The notes beneath the pieces were generated by a model. It made no database searches and was not told where the DNA came from. It was given only the letters and a program-made list of their open reading frames with translations. Both the position numbers and the translations under genes were made by a program. Positions 1 to 8,829 of a DNA stretch of 64,000 nucleotides are shown here, piece by piece; the first letter of the stretch is position 1, and the number at the start of each line of letters is the position of its first letter. Source of the stretch: Sphingoaurantiacus capsulatus (GTDB taxonomy: Bacteria > Pseudomonadota > Alphaproteobacteria > Sphingomonadales > Sphingomonadaceae); NCBI RefSeq assembly GCF_042648405.1, contig NZ_JBHRXV010000013.1, forward strand, positions 1 to 64,000, read 5' to 3'.

Positions 1-56
1 AGCAGAGACCTTGAATCAACAACCAACAAACCGCGCAACCTTATTGGGTACGGAGC

Positions 57-136
57 CTAGCTGGTCTGCGCGACCTTACTTGTCATGGCCTTCCTGACGC
101 CGTCCCGAACGCCATTCTTGGTGAGTTCAGACCCTA
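57..136 (-). repeat. 80-bp dispersed repeat, copy 1
   Basis: This stretch matches 63678-63757 in inverted orientation over 80 bases without gaps, with 76 identities by eye. Its edge carries the stop codon of the MarR gene (134-136). Bases 1-56 to its left contain no gene I can support. It looks like an intergenic repeat element that can end flush with gene boundaries. The family is not one I can name. Confidence 0.8.
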
Positions 137-616
137 CAGCTTCTTCTCGATCCGGTCGGTCAGTGACTGGTCGGTCAGCGCCTCGTCCAGCCGGTTGAGC
201 GCCCCGACCACGCCGCCGGCCGCCGCATCGAGCTCGGCGGCGGCTTCCGACATCGCTCGCCACACCGGCGCCAGCTTGTCGGCGAGGCGGCGGCCGTCGT
301 CGGTCAGCAACAGGAAGCGCTTTCGCGCATCACTGGGGTCGGGGCTGGTGGTGATCAGCCCTTCCGCCTGCAAGCCGCTCGCCGCCTGGCTGACCGCGGC
401 GTGGCTGATGCCAAGCGTGCGGGCGAGCGTACCGACACTCGCCGGGCCGTTGCGATAAAGCTGGTCGAGCGGGCCGAACCAGCGCTGCTCGAACTTCACG
501 CCGAGCCGCGCGTAGACCTGCCCGGCCTCGCGGTCGATCCGCTCCGACAATTGCCGCAATCGCGCCCCGATCGCCGCGCCGCCCTGCATCCGGGGATAAT
601 TCACGTCACTTGACAT
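134..616 (-). CDS. MarR-family transcriptional regulator
   Basis: A 160-residue protein of usual MarR length. The central part reads as a winged helix: a helix-turn-helix around the segment GTLARTLGISHAAVSQAASG, followed by a wing with the pattern DPSDARKR, which is typical of MarR proteins. The frame stays open further upstream, but the ATG at 616 gives the normal family length and leaves a compact 52-bp divergent promoter with the hydrolase gene at 669. A perfect inverted repeat at 618-631 directly abuts the start codon and is the obvious autoregulatory operator. MarR proteins usually repress themselves and a divergent neighbour and are released by a small ligand, so control of the neighbouring hydrolase is inferred. 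The stop codon lies in the 80-bp repeat. Confidence 0.9.
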   Translation of the reverse strand: MSSDVNYPRMQGGAAIGARLRQLSERIDREAGQVYARLGVKFEQRWFGPLDQLYRNGPASVGTLARTLGISHAAVSQAASGLQAEGLITTSPDPSDARKRFLLLTDDGRRLADKLAPVWRAMSEAAAELDAAAGGVVGALNRLDEALTDQSLTDRIEKKL

Positions 617-617
617 A

Positions 618-631
618 CGTAAGCACTTACG
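618..631. promoter_or_regulatory. Candidate MarR operator in divergent promoter
   Basis: The sequence CGTAAGCACTTACG is a perfect 6-bp inverted repeat with a 2-bp spacer. It lies between the divergent starts at 616 and 669, one base from the MarR ATG. Size and position fit a MarR dimer site; binding is inferred. Confidence 0.6.
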
Positions 632-668
632 GGATTTTCGGAGCCGGTGGAAGAACGGGAAATCTAGC

Positions 669-2126
669 ATGGGTGCGCAGCTATCGCGCAGGCACTTTAT
701 CGGCGCGGCGACCAGCTTGGCGGCGGCCTCGGCGAGCGGCGCATTCGCTGCCGAAGCCGACCCGAAAGCCGCGTTGCTGAAGGCTGAGATCGAGCGGCTG
801 GCGCGTGAGGAGGATTTCTCCGGCGCGGTGCTGTTCGCGAAGGGCAACAACGTTCTGCTGCAAGGTGCCTGGGGTCTCGCCGAGCGCAACTTCGCGGTGC
901 CGAACCGCGCCGACCTGCGCTTCAACCTCGCCTCGATGGGCAAGATGTTCACCAGCCTCGCGGTGATGCGCCTCGCCGCCGCCGGCAAGCTCGACCTCGA
1001 CGCGCCGCTGATCTTCGCGTGGCCCGACTACCCCAACCGCGTGGTGGCCGAAGCCGTGACGCCGGCGCAGCTGCTGTCGCACATGTCGGGCCTCGGCAAC
1101 TATGTCGAAGCCTTCATGGCCTATGCCGGGCCGCCGCTGCTGACCAACGACGATTATCTGCGGCTGTTCGTGAACGACCCGCTGCCGCAGCCGCCGGGCC
1201 AGCGCTTCGTCTATTCGAATTCGGGCTATGTGCTGCTCGGCTGCCTCGTCGAAAAGCTGACCGGCGAGCCGTTGTTCGATCATCTGCGCCGGACCCTCTG
1301 GGCGCCGCTCGGCATGACCGCGACCGGCCCGGCGCGCGCCGATCAGTCGGAGCCGGGCCTCGCCTACGGCTATTCGCGCGCGCTCGACCGGCCGGGCCAC
1401 TGGCAGTCGAACCTCGACCCGCGCGCGCCGGTCGGGAGTGCTGCCGGCGGCATCTATTCGACCGTGGCCGACATCGACCGCTTCGCCGCCGCGCTCGCCG
1501 CCGGCACCCTGCTGCCGCCCGCGCTCGACAGGCGCTGGACCACCGGCGCCTTCCCCTATCGGCGCGGCAAATATGCGCTCGGCATCAGCGAGACGACCAT
1601 CAACGGCCACCGCATCATCGGCCACACCGGCGGCCATCCCGGCATCGCCACCGAGCTGATGGTGTTCACCGACCCCGGCTACCGGCTGACCATCCTCACC
1701 AACGGCGAGGTCGACGGCTATTTCGCGCTCGCCGCCTTTGCGAAGAAGCTGCTGACCGGTGGCAGCGACGATGTCACCCGCAACCAGGATTTCGCCCGGT
1801 CGCTGGTGAAGGCGTTCGCGGAGGGTGGCGAGACGGCGGCGAGTGCGCTGCTTGCTGCGAAGCCGGCGGGCGTCGTCCCGAGCTACAGCCTGCTCGAGGT
1901 GCTGGGCCAGCGTTCCATCCATCGCGGCCAGACCGACCTAGGCCTTGGCGTGCTGCGCTTCGGTATCAGGGTGTCGCCCGACGACCCCTGGGCGCGCTGG
2001 AGCCTGGCCGAAGCGCTACGCCTCGCCGGCCGCCGCGACGCCGCGCTGGCGGCTTATCGCGACTATCTGACGAAGGCGCCCGACGACGCCGACGCCAAAC
2101 GCTGGATCGAACGGCTGAGCCGCTAG
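669..2126 (+). CDS. Exported class C beta-lactamase-like serine hydrolase
   Basis: 485 residues. The N-terminus is a twin-arginine signal (SRRHFIG at 6-12, then a hydrophobic stretch and an AFAA cleavage region near residue 28), so the enzyme is probably exported folded to the periplasm. The body is the beta-lactamase/DD-peptidase fold (PF00144): SxxK is S89-M-G-K92, YxN is Y182-S-N184, and the third motif is HTGG at 319-322. All three catalytic motifs are intact. The last 110 residues look like a short helical TPR-like repeat tail. Family members act as esterases, D-aminopeptidases or lactamases, and the substrate cannot be read from sequence. It is divergent from the MarR regulator and probably controlled by it through 618-631. 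Confidence 0.9.
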   Translation: MGAQLSRRHFIGAATSLAAASASGAFAAEADPKAALLKAEIERLAREEDFSGAVLFAKGNNVLLQGAWGLAERNFAVPNRADLRFNLASMGKMFTSLAVMRLAAAGKLDLDAPLIFAWPDYPNRVVAEAVTPAQLLSHMSGLGNYVEAFMAYAGPPLLTNDDYLRLFVNDPLPQPPGQRFVYSNSGYVLLGCLVEKLTGEPLFDHLRRTLWAPLGMTATGPARADQSEPGLAYGYSRALDRPGHWQSNLDPRAPVGSAAGGIYSTVADIDRFAAALAAGTLLPPALDRRWTTGAFPYRRGKYALGISETTINGHRIIGHTGGHPGIATELMVFTDPGYRLTILTNGEVDGYFALAAFAKKLLTGGSDDVTRNQDFARSLVKAFAEGGETAASALLAAKPAGVVPSYSLLEVLGQRSIHRGQTDLGLGVLRFGIRVSPDDPWARWSLAEALRLAGRRDAALAAYRDYLTKAPDDADAKRWIERLSR

Positions 2127-2212
2127 TCACCTCAGCGTCATCGCGCAGCCACTTCAGCGCAACGCCCGCTTGGTAAGCGCGACTCGCGGCTTAGGTAGCG
2201 AGGGGACAAGCG

Positions 2213-3115
2213 ATGGCGGCGCAGGCCCGGCTGGAGACGATGCGACCCGAGATGCTGGCACGCGGCGGGATGCCGTGGGGCGAACTGCCGGAGTGGATCC
2301 ACGAACCCGACCATGAACCGACCGAACGGCGCGCGCGGCAGCGCCACCGCACGGTGTGGATTTCCGACATCCACCTCGGCACCGCGGGCTGCAACGCCGA
2401 CCTGCTCGTCGATTTCCTGAAGTCGATCGAGTGCGACACGCTCTACCTCGTCGGCGACATCATCGATTTCTGGCGGCTGAAGCGGGGCTGGTACTGGCCG
2501 CCGCGCCACAACGACGTCATGCGCTGCATCCTGAAGATGGCGAAGAAGGGCACGCGCGTCGTCTACATCCCTGGCAATCATGATGAGGCGCTGCGCGATT
2601 ATTGCGGCCTCAGCTTCGGCGGCGTCGAACTGGCGCGCGAGGCGGTGCACATCACCGCCGACGGCCGCAAGCTGCTGGTGGTGCATGGCGACATGTTCGA
2701 CAGCGTCGTGGTGTTCGCCAAATGGCTCGCCCACCTCGGCGACCATGCCTACGAGATCACGCTGAAGCTCAACATCATGCTGAACGCGCTGCGCCGCCGC
2801 CTCGGCCTGCCCTATTGGTCGCTGTCGGCGCACCTGAAGAAAAAGGTGAAGAACGCCGTCGAATATATCTCGCGCTTCGAGGAAGCGGTGGCGCACGCCG
2901 CCGCCGAGCGCGGCGCCGATGGCGTCGTCTGTGGCCACATCCACACCGCCGAGATCCGCCAGTTCGGCGCGGTCACCTATTACAATGACGGCGACTGGGT
3001 GGAGAGCTGCACCGCGCTCGCCGAGGCCGACGACGGCAGCTTGCGCATCATTGATTGGGCCGAGCATCACCGGCGCGCGGTGCTGGCGGAAACGTTGGTG
3101 CTGGCCACCGCCTGA
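2213..3115 (+). CDS. LpxH-like calcineurin-type metallophosphoesterase
   Basis: 300 residues with a complete binuclear metallophosphoesterase core: D52-I-H54, G81-D82, G121-N-H-D124, H158-G-D160 and G241-H-I-H244. The order and spacing resemble UDP-2,3-diacylglucosamine diphosphatase-like enzymes (LpxH family), but this protein has an extra N-terminal 45 residues and a Lys/Arg-rich helical section around 180-215, so a role in lipid A synthesis itself is not certain. The ATG at 2213 has a GAGGGG ribosome site 8 bases upstream. It is the first of three same-strand genes: an ATP-grasp protein follows after 95 bp, and that overlaps a nucleotidyltransferase. The set suggests assembly or modification of a nucleotide-activated or lipid-linked metabolite. 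Confidence 0.85.
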   Translation: MAAQARLETMRPEMLARGGMPWGELPEWIHEPDHEPTERRARQRHRTVWISDIHLGTAGCNADLLVDFLKSIECDTLYLVGDIIDFWRLKRGWYWPPRHNDVMRCILKMAKKGTRVVYIPGNHDEALRDYCGLSFGGVELAREAVHITADGRKLLVVHGDMFDSVVVFAKWLAHLGDHAYEITLKLNIMLNALRRRLGLPYWSLSAHLKKKVKNAVEYISRFEEAVAHAAAERGADGVVCGHIHTAEIRQFGAVTYYNDGDWVESCTALAEADDGSLRIIDWAEHHRRAVLAETLVLATA

Positions 3116-3210
3116 AACAGCCCCGCCTGAAACAGGAACGTCACGCGATCTTCGCAAAGCTGTCGCTTGCCGGCGGTACCCAGCCTCCCTGACTCTGGAG
3201 GGACCGTCAG

Positions 3211-4236
3211 ATGACCGATTCGCGCGTGCGTCGCATTCCGCCGGCCGTGAAGTCGCGGCTGAAAGTGATGTTCCTCGCCAAGCATGCGCTCGCCGGCGGC
3301 CGACTTGACGCCGAGGACGGCAGCCATGCCATCTACCATCACGAGATGCTGACGACGTTGCAGGCGATCGGCCTCGATATCGAGCCGGCGAACAGCTACG
3401 AGGCGCTGTGGGCGAAGCCCGACGTCGACTTCGTCGTCCCCCTGCTCAACCGCGGCGGCTTCCAGAACAGCGAGATGCTCGCGCCGTTGCTGTGTGAGCG
3501 GCACGGCCTCCCCTATCTCGGCGCCTCGCCGATCATCCGCGGGCTTGCCGACGACAAGCATCTGTCGAAGCTGGTGGCCAAGCGCCACGACGTGCCGACC
3601 ACGCCGTGGGTCGCCTATCGCCGCGGCCAGCATATCAGCGCGCCGGGCTTCGGCTGGGAGCGGCTGGTGGTGAAGCCCAACGCCTCCTCGGCGTCATGGG
3701 GCGTCAAGGTGGTCGACAGCTGGTTCGAGGCGCTGGCGCATGTCCATGACCTGCACGCGCAGGGCCATGACGTGATCGTCGAACCGTGGGTGCCGCTGGT
3801 CGATGTCGCGGTGCCGGTTATCGGGGCCGACGGGCCGTGGATGCTGCCGCCGATGGCGTATCTTCCCGACGATCCCGGCCGGGTGCGCAGCTATGAGGAG
3901 AAGCGCAACCTCGTCGCCACCAGTGCCGACGATCCGCTGGAGCCGGTGCGCGACGAGGCGCTGCTCGAGCGGCTCGGCGCCTACACCGCCGCGCTGCTGA
4001 AGGAGCTGTGGCCGTTCGACTACGGCCGCTTCGAATATCGCTATGACCCGGTGACGGGCGCGCTGAAGTTCATGGAGGTGAACCTCAGCTGCAACCTCTG
4101 GTCGAAGAAAACGATTTCGCGCGCCGCCGGCACCCTGGGCATCAGCCATGAGGCGCTGGTCGAGACAATCGTCGCGCACAGCCTCGATCGGCAAGGTATC
4201 GGCAAGCCCGCGCGCCGGCTGGCGGTGGCGGCGTGA
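3211..4236 (+). CDS. D-Ala-D-Ala ligase-like ATP-grasp protein
   Basis: 341 residues. It has the three-part ATP-grasp layout: an N-terminal Rossmann-like lobe, a central ATP-binding lobe with the loop VVKPNASSASWGVKVV (153-168), and a C-terminal lobe ending in the metal-binding E289-V-N motif within FMEVNLSCN. Length and order resemble D-alanine-D-alanine ligase, but the N-terminus is more basic and the amino acid substrate loops do not look canonical. ATP-grasp ligases join a carboxylate to an amine or similar nucleophile through an acyl phosphate. It overlaps the next gene by four bases (GTGA), so the two are probably translationally coupled. The real substrate is unknown. Confidence 0.85.
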   Translation: MTDSRVRRIPPAVKSRLKVMFLAKHALAGGRLDAEDGSHAIYHHEMLTTLQAIGLDIEPANSYEALWAKPDVDFVVPLLNRGGFQNSEMLAPLLCERHGLPYLGASPIIRGLADDKHLSKLVAKRHDVPTTPWVAYRRGQHISAPGFGWERLVVKPNASSASWGVKVVDSWFEALAHVHDLHAQGHDVIVEPWVPLVDVAVPVIGADGPWMLPPMAYLPDDPGRVRSYEEKRNLVATSADDPLEPVRDEALLERLGAYTAALLKELWPFDYGRFEYRYDPVTGALKFMEVNLSCNLWSKKTISRAAGTLGISHEALVETIVAHSLDRQGIGKPARRLAVAA

Positions 4237-5063
4237 AGATCACCGCGCTGGTGCTGGCGGGCAAGCGCGACGGCGCGCTCGACCCGCTCGCGGCCGCCGC
4301 CGACGTCAGCCACAAATGCCTGGTGCCGATCGCCGGCCGGCCGCTGATCGCGCATGTGCTCGACGCGCTCGACCGGTCGCCCGAGGTCGAGCGCATCATC
4401 GTCTCGGTCGACTCAGTGGCGACCCTGGCCGGCGTGCCGGAAGCGCAGCGCCTGCTGGCGACTGGAAAGCTTCAGGTCGCCGAAGCGCAGCCCAATCTCG
4501 TCGACAGCATCATCGCCGCGTTGCGAGACAGCGCCTATCCCGCGCTCGTCACCACCGCCGACAATGTGCTGCTGACGCCGGCGGCCGTGGCCGAACTGGC
4601 GCGCCAGGGCTTCGACGCCGATGTGCTGGTGGCGATGGCGCGGCGCGAGGAAGTGCTGGCCGCGCACCCCGACGGGCAGCGGCGCTTCTACCGCTTTCGC
4701 AGTGGCGAATATTCCAATTGCAACCTCTACTGGCTGGGCAGCCGCAAGGCGCTCGATGTGGCCGAGGTGTTCCGGGGGGGCGGCCAGTTCGCCAAGCATC
4801 CGGCGCGCATCCTTGCCGCGTTCGGCGTGATGAACCTGCTGCGCTTCCGCTTTGGGTGGGATAGCATCGGGTCGATGTTCGTGCGGCTGTCGCGCCGCTT
4901 CGGCCTGAGCTTGCGCCCCGCCTTGATGACCGACGGCGCGCTGGCGATCGATGTCGACAATGAACGCACCCACGCCATTGCCGGCGAGCTGCTGCTCGCG
5001 CGTCAGGCGAAGGCGGGGAAGTCCACCGGCATCAGCGACACCTCGCGCATCGCCGCCGAATAG
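4233..5063 (+). CDS. MobA/GlmU-like nucleotidyltransferase
   Basis: 276 residues. The N-terminus has the LVLAGKRDG signature (6-14) of NTP-transferase enzymes, a substrate lysine context around KCLVPIAGRP, and a later TADNVLLT segment, a variant of the usual acidic metal-binding loop. MobA, IspD and sugar-1-phosphate nucleotidyltransferases share this fold and transfer a nucleotide from an NTP to a phosphorylated acceptor. The start is a GTG at 4233 overlapping the ATP-grasp stop. The C-terminal 60 bases overlap the convergent acyltransferase gene (5003). The partner genes suggest a CDP- or UDP-activated intermediate, but this is inference. Confidence 0.8.
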   Translation: MKITALVLAGKRDGALDPLAAAADVSHKCLVPIAGRPLIAHVLDALDRSPEVERIIVSVDSVATLAGVPEAQRLLATGKLQVAEAQPNLVDSIIAALRDSAYPALVTTADNVLLTPAAVAELARQGFDADVLVAMARREEVLAAHPDGQRRFYRFRSGEYSNCNLYWLGSRKALDVAEVFRGGGQFAKHPARILAAFGVMNLLRFRFGWDSIGSMFVRLSRRFGLSLRPALMTDGALAIDVDNERTHAIAGELLLARQAKAGKSTGISDTSRIAAE

Positions 5064-5866
5064 CCCGCCGCCACCGCCGCCTCGCAGTGGCGCGCCAGCG
5101 CCTTGCGGTCGGCAAAGTCGGCGGCACGTACCCCCGGATGCAGCCGCACCTGCGCTTCGACACGCCCGAGCCGCATGAAGTCGAAGGCGTGCGGCCCCAG
5201 GGTCATGTCGCCGGTCCAGGCGATATGCGGCAGCATCGCGCGGCGCAGCGGCAGGCCGTTGACGCGGGTGTAGGCGAGCGTCACCGGCTGGATCAGCACA
5301 TCGTCGAGCCCGTCCGCCACCGCGAACAGCGAGGATTTGAACGGCAGCACACCGACGCCGTCGCCGGTGGTGCCTTCGGCAAACAGGATGACGTTGCCGC
5401 CCGCCGCCAGCCGCGTCGCGATGGCGTCGCGCTGTTCGCCCGTCGCCTGCCGGCGATCGCGCTCGACATAGATGGTGTTCTGCAAGCCGGCGAGCCAGCC
5501 GACCGGCCCCATCGCGCCGACTTCCGACTTGGCGACGAAGTGCCCGAGCAGCTTCGAGCCTAGCACGGGGATGTCGGCCCAGGACAGGTGATTGACGACG
5601 AACAGCACGCCCTGGCCGCGCACCGGCGTGCCGTGCATCGTCGTGCGGATGCCGAGCGCGCGCGACAGCAGCCGGTGGAACAGCTTCGGCAGCCGCGGGC
5701 TGCCATCGGGGCGCATCTTCAGCGCGACGAGCTGGGGCGGCACCAGCATCGACAGCGCCGCCGCCGTGCCCAGCATCGTCTTCGCCGGCCCGAAGCGCTG
5801 GTGGCGTTCCGGGGCCTCGGCATAGTCGCCAAAGTCCCCTGCGAGAGCAGGCGCGCGCGAGGCCAT
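5003..5866 (-). CDS. olsA: 1-acyl-glycerol-3-phosphate-type O-acyltransferase (OlsA-like)
   Basis: 287 residues with the PlsC acyltransferase motifs: NHxxxxD as N92-H93...D98 and the substrate-binding FAEGTT at 162-167. A hydrophobic helix at roughly 30-50 would place it at the inner membrane. Its ATG overlaps the stop of the upstream OlsB-like gene by one base (TAATG), so both are made from one message. In ornithine-lipid synthesis OlsB makes lyso-ornithine lipid and OlsA adds the second acyl chain. The pairing is the main reason to choose OlsA over a general PlsC, although PlsC-type activity in glycerophospholipid synthesis cannot be excluded. Confidence 0.85.
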   Translation of the reverse strand: MASRAPALAGDFGDYAEAPERHQRFGPAKTMLGTAAALSMLVPPQLVALKMRPDGSPRLPKLFHRLLSRALGIRTTMHGTPVRGQGVLFVVNHLSWADIPVLGSKLLGHFVAKSEVGAMGPVGWLAGLQNTIYVERDRRQATGEQRDAIATRLAAGGNVILFAEGTTGDGVGVLPFKSSLFAVADGLDDVLIQPVTLAYTRVNGLPLRRAMLPHIAWTGDMTLGPHAFDFMRLGRVEAQVRLHPGVRAADFADRKALARHCEAAVAAGYSAAMREVSLMPVDFPAFA

Positions 5867-6711
5867 TATGCGGCGTCGTTCGCGCCGAAGCGGTCGGCGT
5901 AGCGGCTGGTGATACGATCGACCGGCATCACCACGAACACATCGACGGTGTTGAACTGGCGGTCGACGAAGGCGCCGTCACCGATCACCGCGCCGACGCG
6001 GAGATAACCCTTCACCAGCGGCGGCAGCGCGCGCGAGGCGAGGCGCTGGTCATAGGCCGTCGCCGCGAGCCGGTTCATCTCGACATGATGCTCGGGCAGC
6101 GCGCGGGCGCGCATCTCGGGCGGGGCGAGATGATTATGGTAGAGGTAGGACAGCTCGGCGGCATGCACCTCGGGATCGGCGCCGGTCAGCGAGGCGCAGC
6201 CGAACAGATGGCTGATGCGGTGCGTCTGCAGATAGCTGGCGATGCCGCGCCACAGCAGGGTGATCGTGGTGTTGTTGCGATATTCGGGTGCGACGCACGA
6301 CCGGCCGAGCTCGAGAATCTGGCCGCCGGCGGGCGCATTCTCGATCAGCGGGGTGAGGTCGAACTCGCCCGCCGAATAGAAGCCGCGGTGCGCCATCGCC
6401 ACCGACTGGCGCAGCAGCCGATAGGTGCCGACCACGCGCGGGTTGCCGTCGAAGCCGTGGTCGACGACGAGCAGATGGTCGCAGACCATGTCGTAATCGT
6501 CGATGTCGCGGCGGGTGGCGAGGTGGCGGGCGGAGGGCTGGGCGCCCATCTCGTCGTAGAAGATTTCGTAGCGCAGCGCCTGCGCCGCCGCGATCTCTTC
6601 CTCCGACCGGGCCAGCCGCACATCGAGCTGGCCGACACGGCAGATATAGGGCGCGTCCGCCAGCGTGCGCGCCGCGACGGCCGTCGAACCGATGGTTTCC
6701 AAAAAGCTCAT
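5866..6711 (-). CDS. olsB: L-ornithine N-alpha-acyltransferase (OlsB-like)
   Basis: 281 residues of the GNAT-like hemolysin/OlsB family (PF13444). Visible family features are the segment RLARSEEEIAAAQALRYEIF near the N-terminus, the central VVGTYRLLR strand and LELGRSCVAPEYR, which forms the acyl-donor site. These enzymes take a 3-hydroxyacyl chain from acyl carrier protein to ornithine, the first step to phosphate-free ornithine membrane lipids. The chosen ATG at 6711 has an AGGAGG ribosome site; upstream in-frame starts would only add a low-complexity extension. It forms a two-gene operon with the OlsA-like gene. Ornithine lipids often replace phospholipids under phosphate limitation; no Pho box was identified here. 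Confidence 0.88.
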   Translation of the reverse strand: MSFLETIGSTAVAARTLADAPYICRVGQLDVRLARSEEEIAAAQALRYEIFYDEMGAQPSARHLATRRDIDDYDMVCDHLLVVDHGFDGNPRVVGTYRLLRQSVAMAHRGFYSAGEFDLTPLIENAPAGGQILELGRSCVAPEYRNNTTITLLWRGIASYLQTHRISHLFGCASLTGADPEVHAAELSYLYHNHLAPPEMRARALPEHHVEMNRLAATAYDQRLASRALPPLVKGYLRVGAVIGDGAFVDRQFNTVDVFVVMPVDRITSRYADRFGANDAA

Positions 6712-6871
6712 GTCCCGCCTCCTGGCGCGGGACGGTGAGGACCGCCGAATGGGCAAGCGGTACTGCCCCGCGTCCTCGCGGCATTTACGTGACAGAGATG
6801 ACAGCGGCGGGTCCGAACGATTGCAGTTGCGCGACGGTGGAGCGAAGCGCAGTTTCCCGCGTTGCATTGAC

Positions 6872-7846
6872 ATGACGAAACGATTCTCCCTTTTCGCCCT
6901 CGGGCGGCGGACGCGCGCGGCCCTCGCCGCCGGCGCGGCGCTGCTGCTCGCCGGCGCGGGGGTGACGGCGTTGCGCGCCGGCGACGGCGCCATGCCGACA
7001 CCGGGACGCTTCGTCGCGGTCGGGGACGACGCGCTCTATCTCGACTGCCGCGGCGCGGGCTCGCCGACGATCGTGCTGGAGGCCGGCGCCACCGGCTTCG
7101 CCGAGACCTGGGCGTGGGTGCAGAAGGATCTCGCGCGCGATCACCGCGTCTGCGCCTACGACCGTGCCGGCATGGGCCGCAGCCCCGGCGGCGCGACGGC
7201 CTTCCATCCGGCGGAAAGCGCCGACCGGCTCGACGTGCTGCTGAAGAATGCGCGCGAGCCCGGCCCCTATCTGATGGTCGGCCATTCGCTCGGCGGTGCG
7301 CTGGCGCTGGTCTATGCGGCGCGCCACCCTGAGAATACCCGCGCGGTCGTCATGGTCGACCCGCCGCATCCCGACCTGCTGAGCCGCATCCCGCGTGCCG
7401 CGGCGGACGATTATGTCGATTTCGCCGCCAAGCTGCGTCTCGCCTCGCGGCTGGCCCCGCTCGGCGTCATGCACGCGGTACGGCCGTTCAGCGGCCCGGC
7501 GGCGACCTTGCCCGAGGAGGCGCGCCACGCCGCTGCCATCGTCGAGGTCAGCCCCGACCACCTCCGCCGCTCCTACCGCGAGCTGGCGGCCTGGCCCGAA
7601 GTCGAGACGGCGTTCCGCGACGCGATGCGCGACAACCGCCGGCCGCTGATGGTGATCGCCGCCGGCACGCCGACCGACGGGCGGACGCCCGAATTCCTGC
7701 AGTCGATGCAGGACATGCAGCGCGAGATCGCGGGCGGCGGCGGCTTCGCCATCGTGCCGCGCGCCGACCATTATTCGATCATCCTCGACCCGAAAAGCGC
7801 GGCGACCGTCGCGCATGCCGTTCGGGTGTTGGGCGTTAAGAGCTAA
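6872..7846 (+). CDS. Membrane-anchored or exported alpha/beta hydrolase
   Basis: 324 residues. A basic N-terminus followed by an Ala/Leu-rich helix (about 15-36) gives a signal anchor or signal peptide. The rest is an alpha/beta hydrolase: the nucleophile elbow is GHSLGG with S139, and a late PRADHYS segment supplies the likely catalytic histidine. The ATG at 6872 was chosen over an upstream in-frame start because it begins directly at the export signal. The gene is divergent from olsB and converges with the next hydrolase with a 4-base overlap. The reaction is an ester, lactone or amide hydrolysis that cannot be specified. Confidence 0.8.
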   Translation: MTKRFSLFALGRRTRAALAAGAALLLAGAGVTALRAGDGAMPTPGRFVAVGDDALYLDCRGAGSPTIVLEAGATGFAETWAWVQKDLARDHRVCAYDRAGMGRSPGGATAFHPAESADRLDVLLKNAREPGPYLMVGHSLGGALALVYAARHPENTRAVVMVDPPHPDLLSRIPRAAADDYVDFAAKLRLASRLAPLGVMHAVRPFSGPAATLPEEARHAAAIVEVSPDHLRRSYRELAAWPEVETAFRDAMRDNRRPLMVIAAGTPTDGRTPEFLQSMQDMQREIAGGGGFAIVPRADHYSIILDPKSAATVAHAVRVLGVKS

Positions 7847-8754
7847 CCTCGCGCGAACGCCGCGATGTCGGCATTCAGCCGCGCAACGTGCGTCACGAAC
7901 AGCCCGTGCGGCGCGCCTTCATAGACGCTGAGCTTCGCCCCCCTCACCAGCTTCGATGCCGGGCCGGCGCTGATCGGCAGCGGCGCCGACGCATCCTTGT
8001 CCCCGTGAATGAACAGCACGGGAATCGACAGCTTCGCCAGTTCGGCACGGAAGTCGGCGGCGGTCATCGCCCTGTTGAGCTCGATCGCCGACTGGAGCGT
8101 CGCCGACAGCATGATCGATTTGATCCACGTCCGCATCAGCGGCGAGGTCGCCGGCACGACGAAGGGATCGGCATTCCCTTCGATCCAGGCGGGGAAGTCG
8201 GTGGCGAACTGGCCGCGCAACTGGTCGAAGAAGGGCGCGGGCACGCCGGTCGGATTGTCGGCCTTCTGCGTGAGGCAGGGCAAGGTGGTGGCGAGGAAGA
8301 TCACTTTCGCGATCCGGCCCTTGCCGCCATGGCGGCTAAGGTAGCGCACCACCTCGCCGCCGCTCATCGAGTGCGCGACCACCGTCGCGCCCTTCACGTT
8401 GAGCGCGTCGAGCACGGCGGCGAGATCGTCGGCGAGCGTGTCATAGTCGTAGCCGGCGCCGGGATCGTCCGAGCGGCCCTGGCCGCGCCGGTCGTAGGCG
8501 ATGCAGCGGTGGCCGGCGGCGGCGAGCGGCGCCATCTGGTAGGCCCAGCTTTCCGAGGTCAGCGTCCAGCCGGCAAGGAAGACCACCGGCGTTCCCTCGC
8601 CCCAGTCGCGCATGAACAGGCGGTGGCCGCTCGGCAGTGTCACCCAGTTGCCCGATGTCTTCGGTTTGGCGGGCGCTGCCACCGCCGGCTGCGCGGCGGC
8701 CATCATCACCGTTCCGAGAAGGGCGCCCGCCCCCAGCATGTCGCGTCGGTTCAT
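7843..8754 (-). CDS. Exported alpha/beta hydrolase, non-heme haloperoxidase-like
   Basis: 303 residues. NRRDMLG at 2-8 followed by a hydrophobic stretch and AQPAVAA suggests a Tat signal. The catalytic triad of the cofactor-free haloperoxidase/esterase branch is visible: nucleophile S129 in AHSMSGGE, an aspartate in HGDKDASAP, and the histidine in GAPHG near the C-terminus. Members often act as esterases or perhydrolases rather than true haloperoxidases. Its start lies 75 bases from the OsmC stop and an ATG is preceded by an AGGATGA-type ribosome site. Overlaps the convergent hydrolase by four bases. Confidence 0.85.
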   Translation of the reverse strand: MNRRDMLGAGALLGTVMMAAAQPAVAAPAKPKTSGNWVTLPSGHRLFMRDWGEGTPVVFLAGWTLTSESWAYQMAPLAAAGHRCIAYDRRGQGRSDDPGAGYDYDTLADDLAAVLDALNVKGATVVAHSMSGGEVVRYLSRHGGKGRIAKVIFLATTLPCLTQKADNPTGVPAPFFDQLRGQFATDFPAWIEGNADPFVVPATSPLMRTWIKSIMLSATLQSAIELNRAMTAADFRAELAKLSIPVLFIHGDKDASAPLPISAGPASKLVRGAKLSVYEGAPHGLFVTHVARLNADIAAFARG

Positions 8755-8829
8755 CTCATCCTCCCGAGTTGCGGGAGGAGAGGTAGCGGGGCCTGCGAGG
8801 CGAAGCGATTACCTCGGAGGTAAGGCTTC

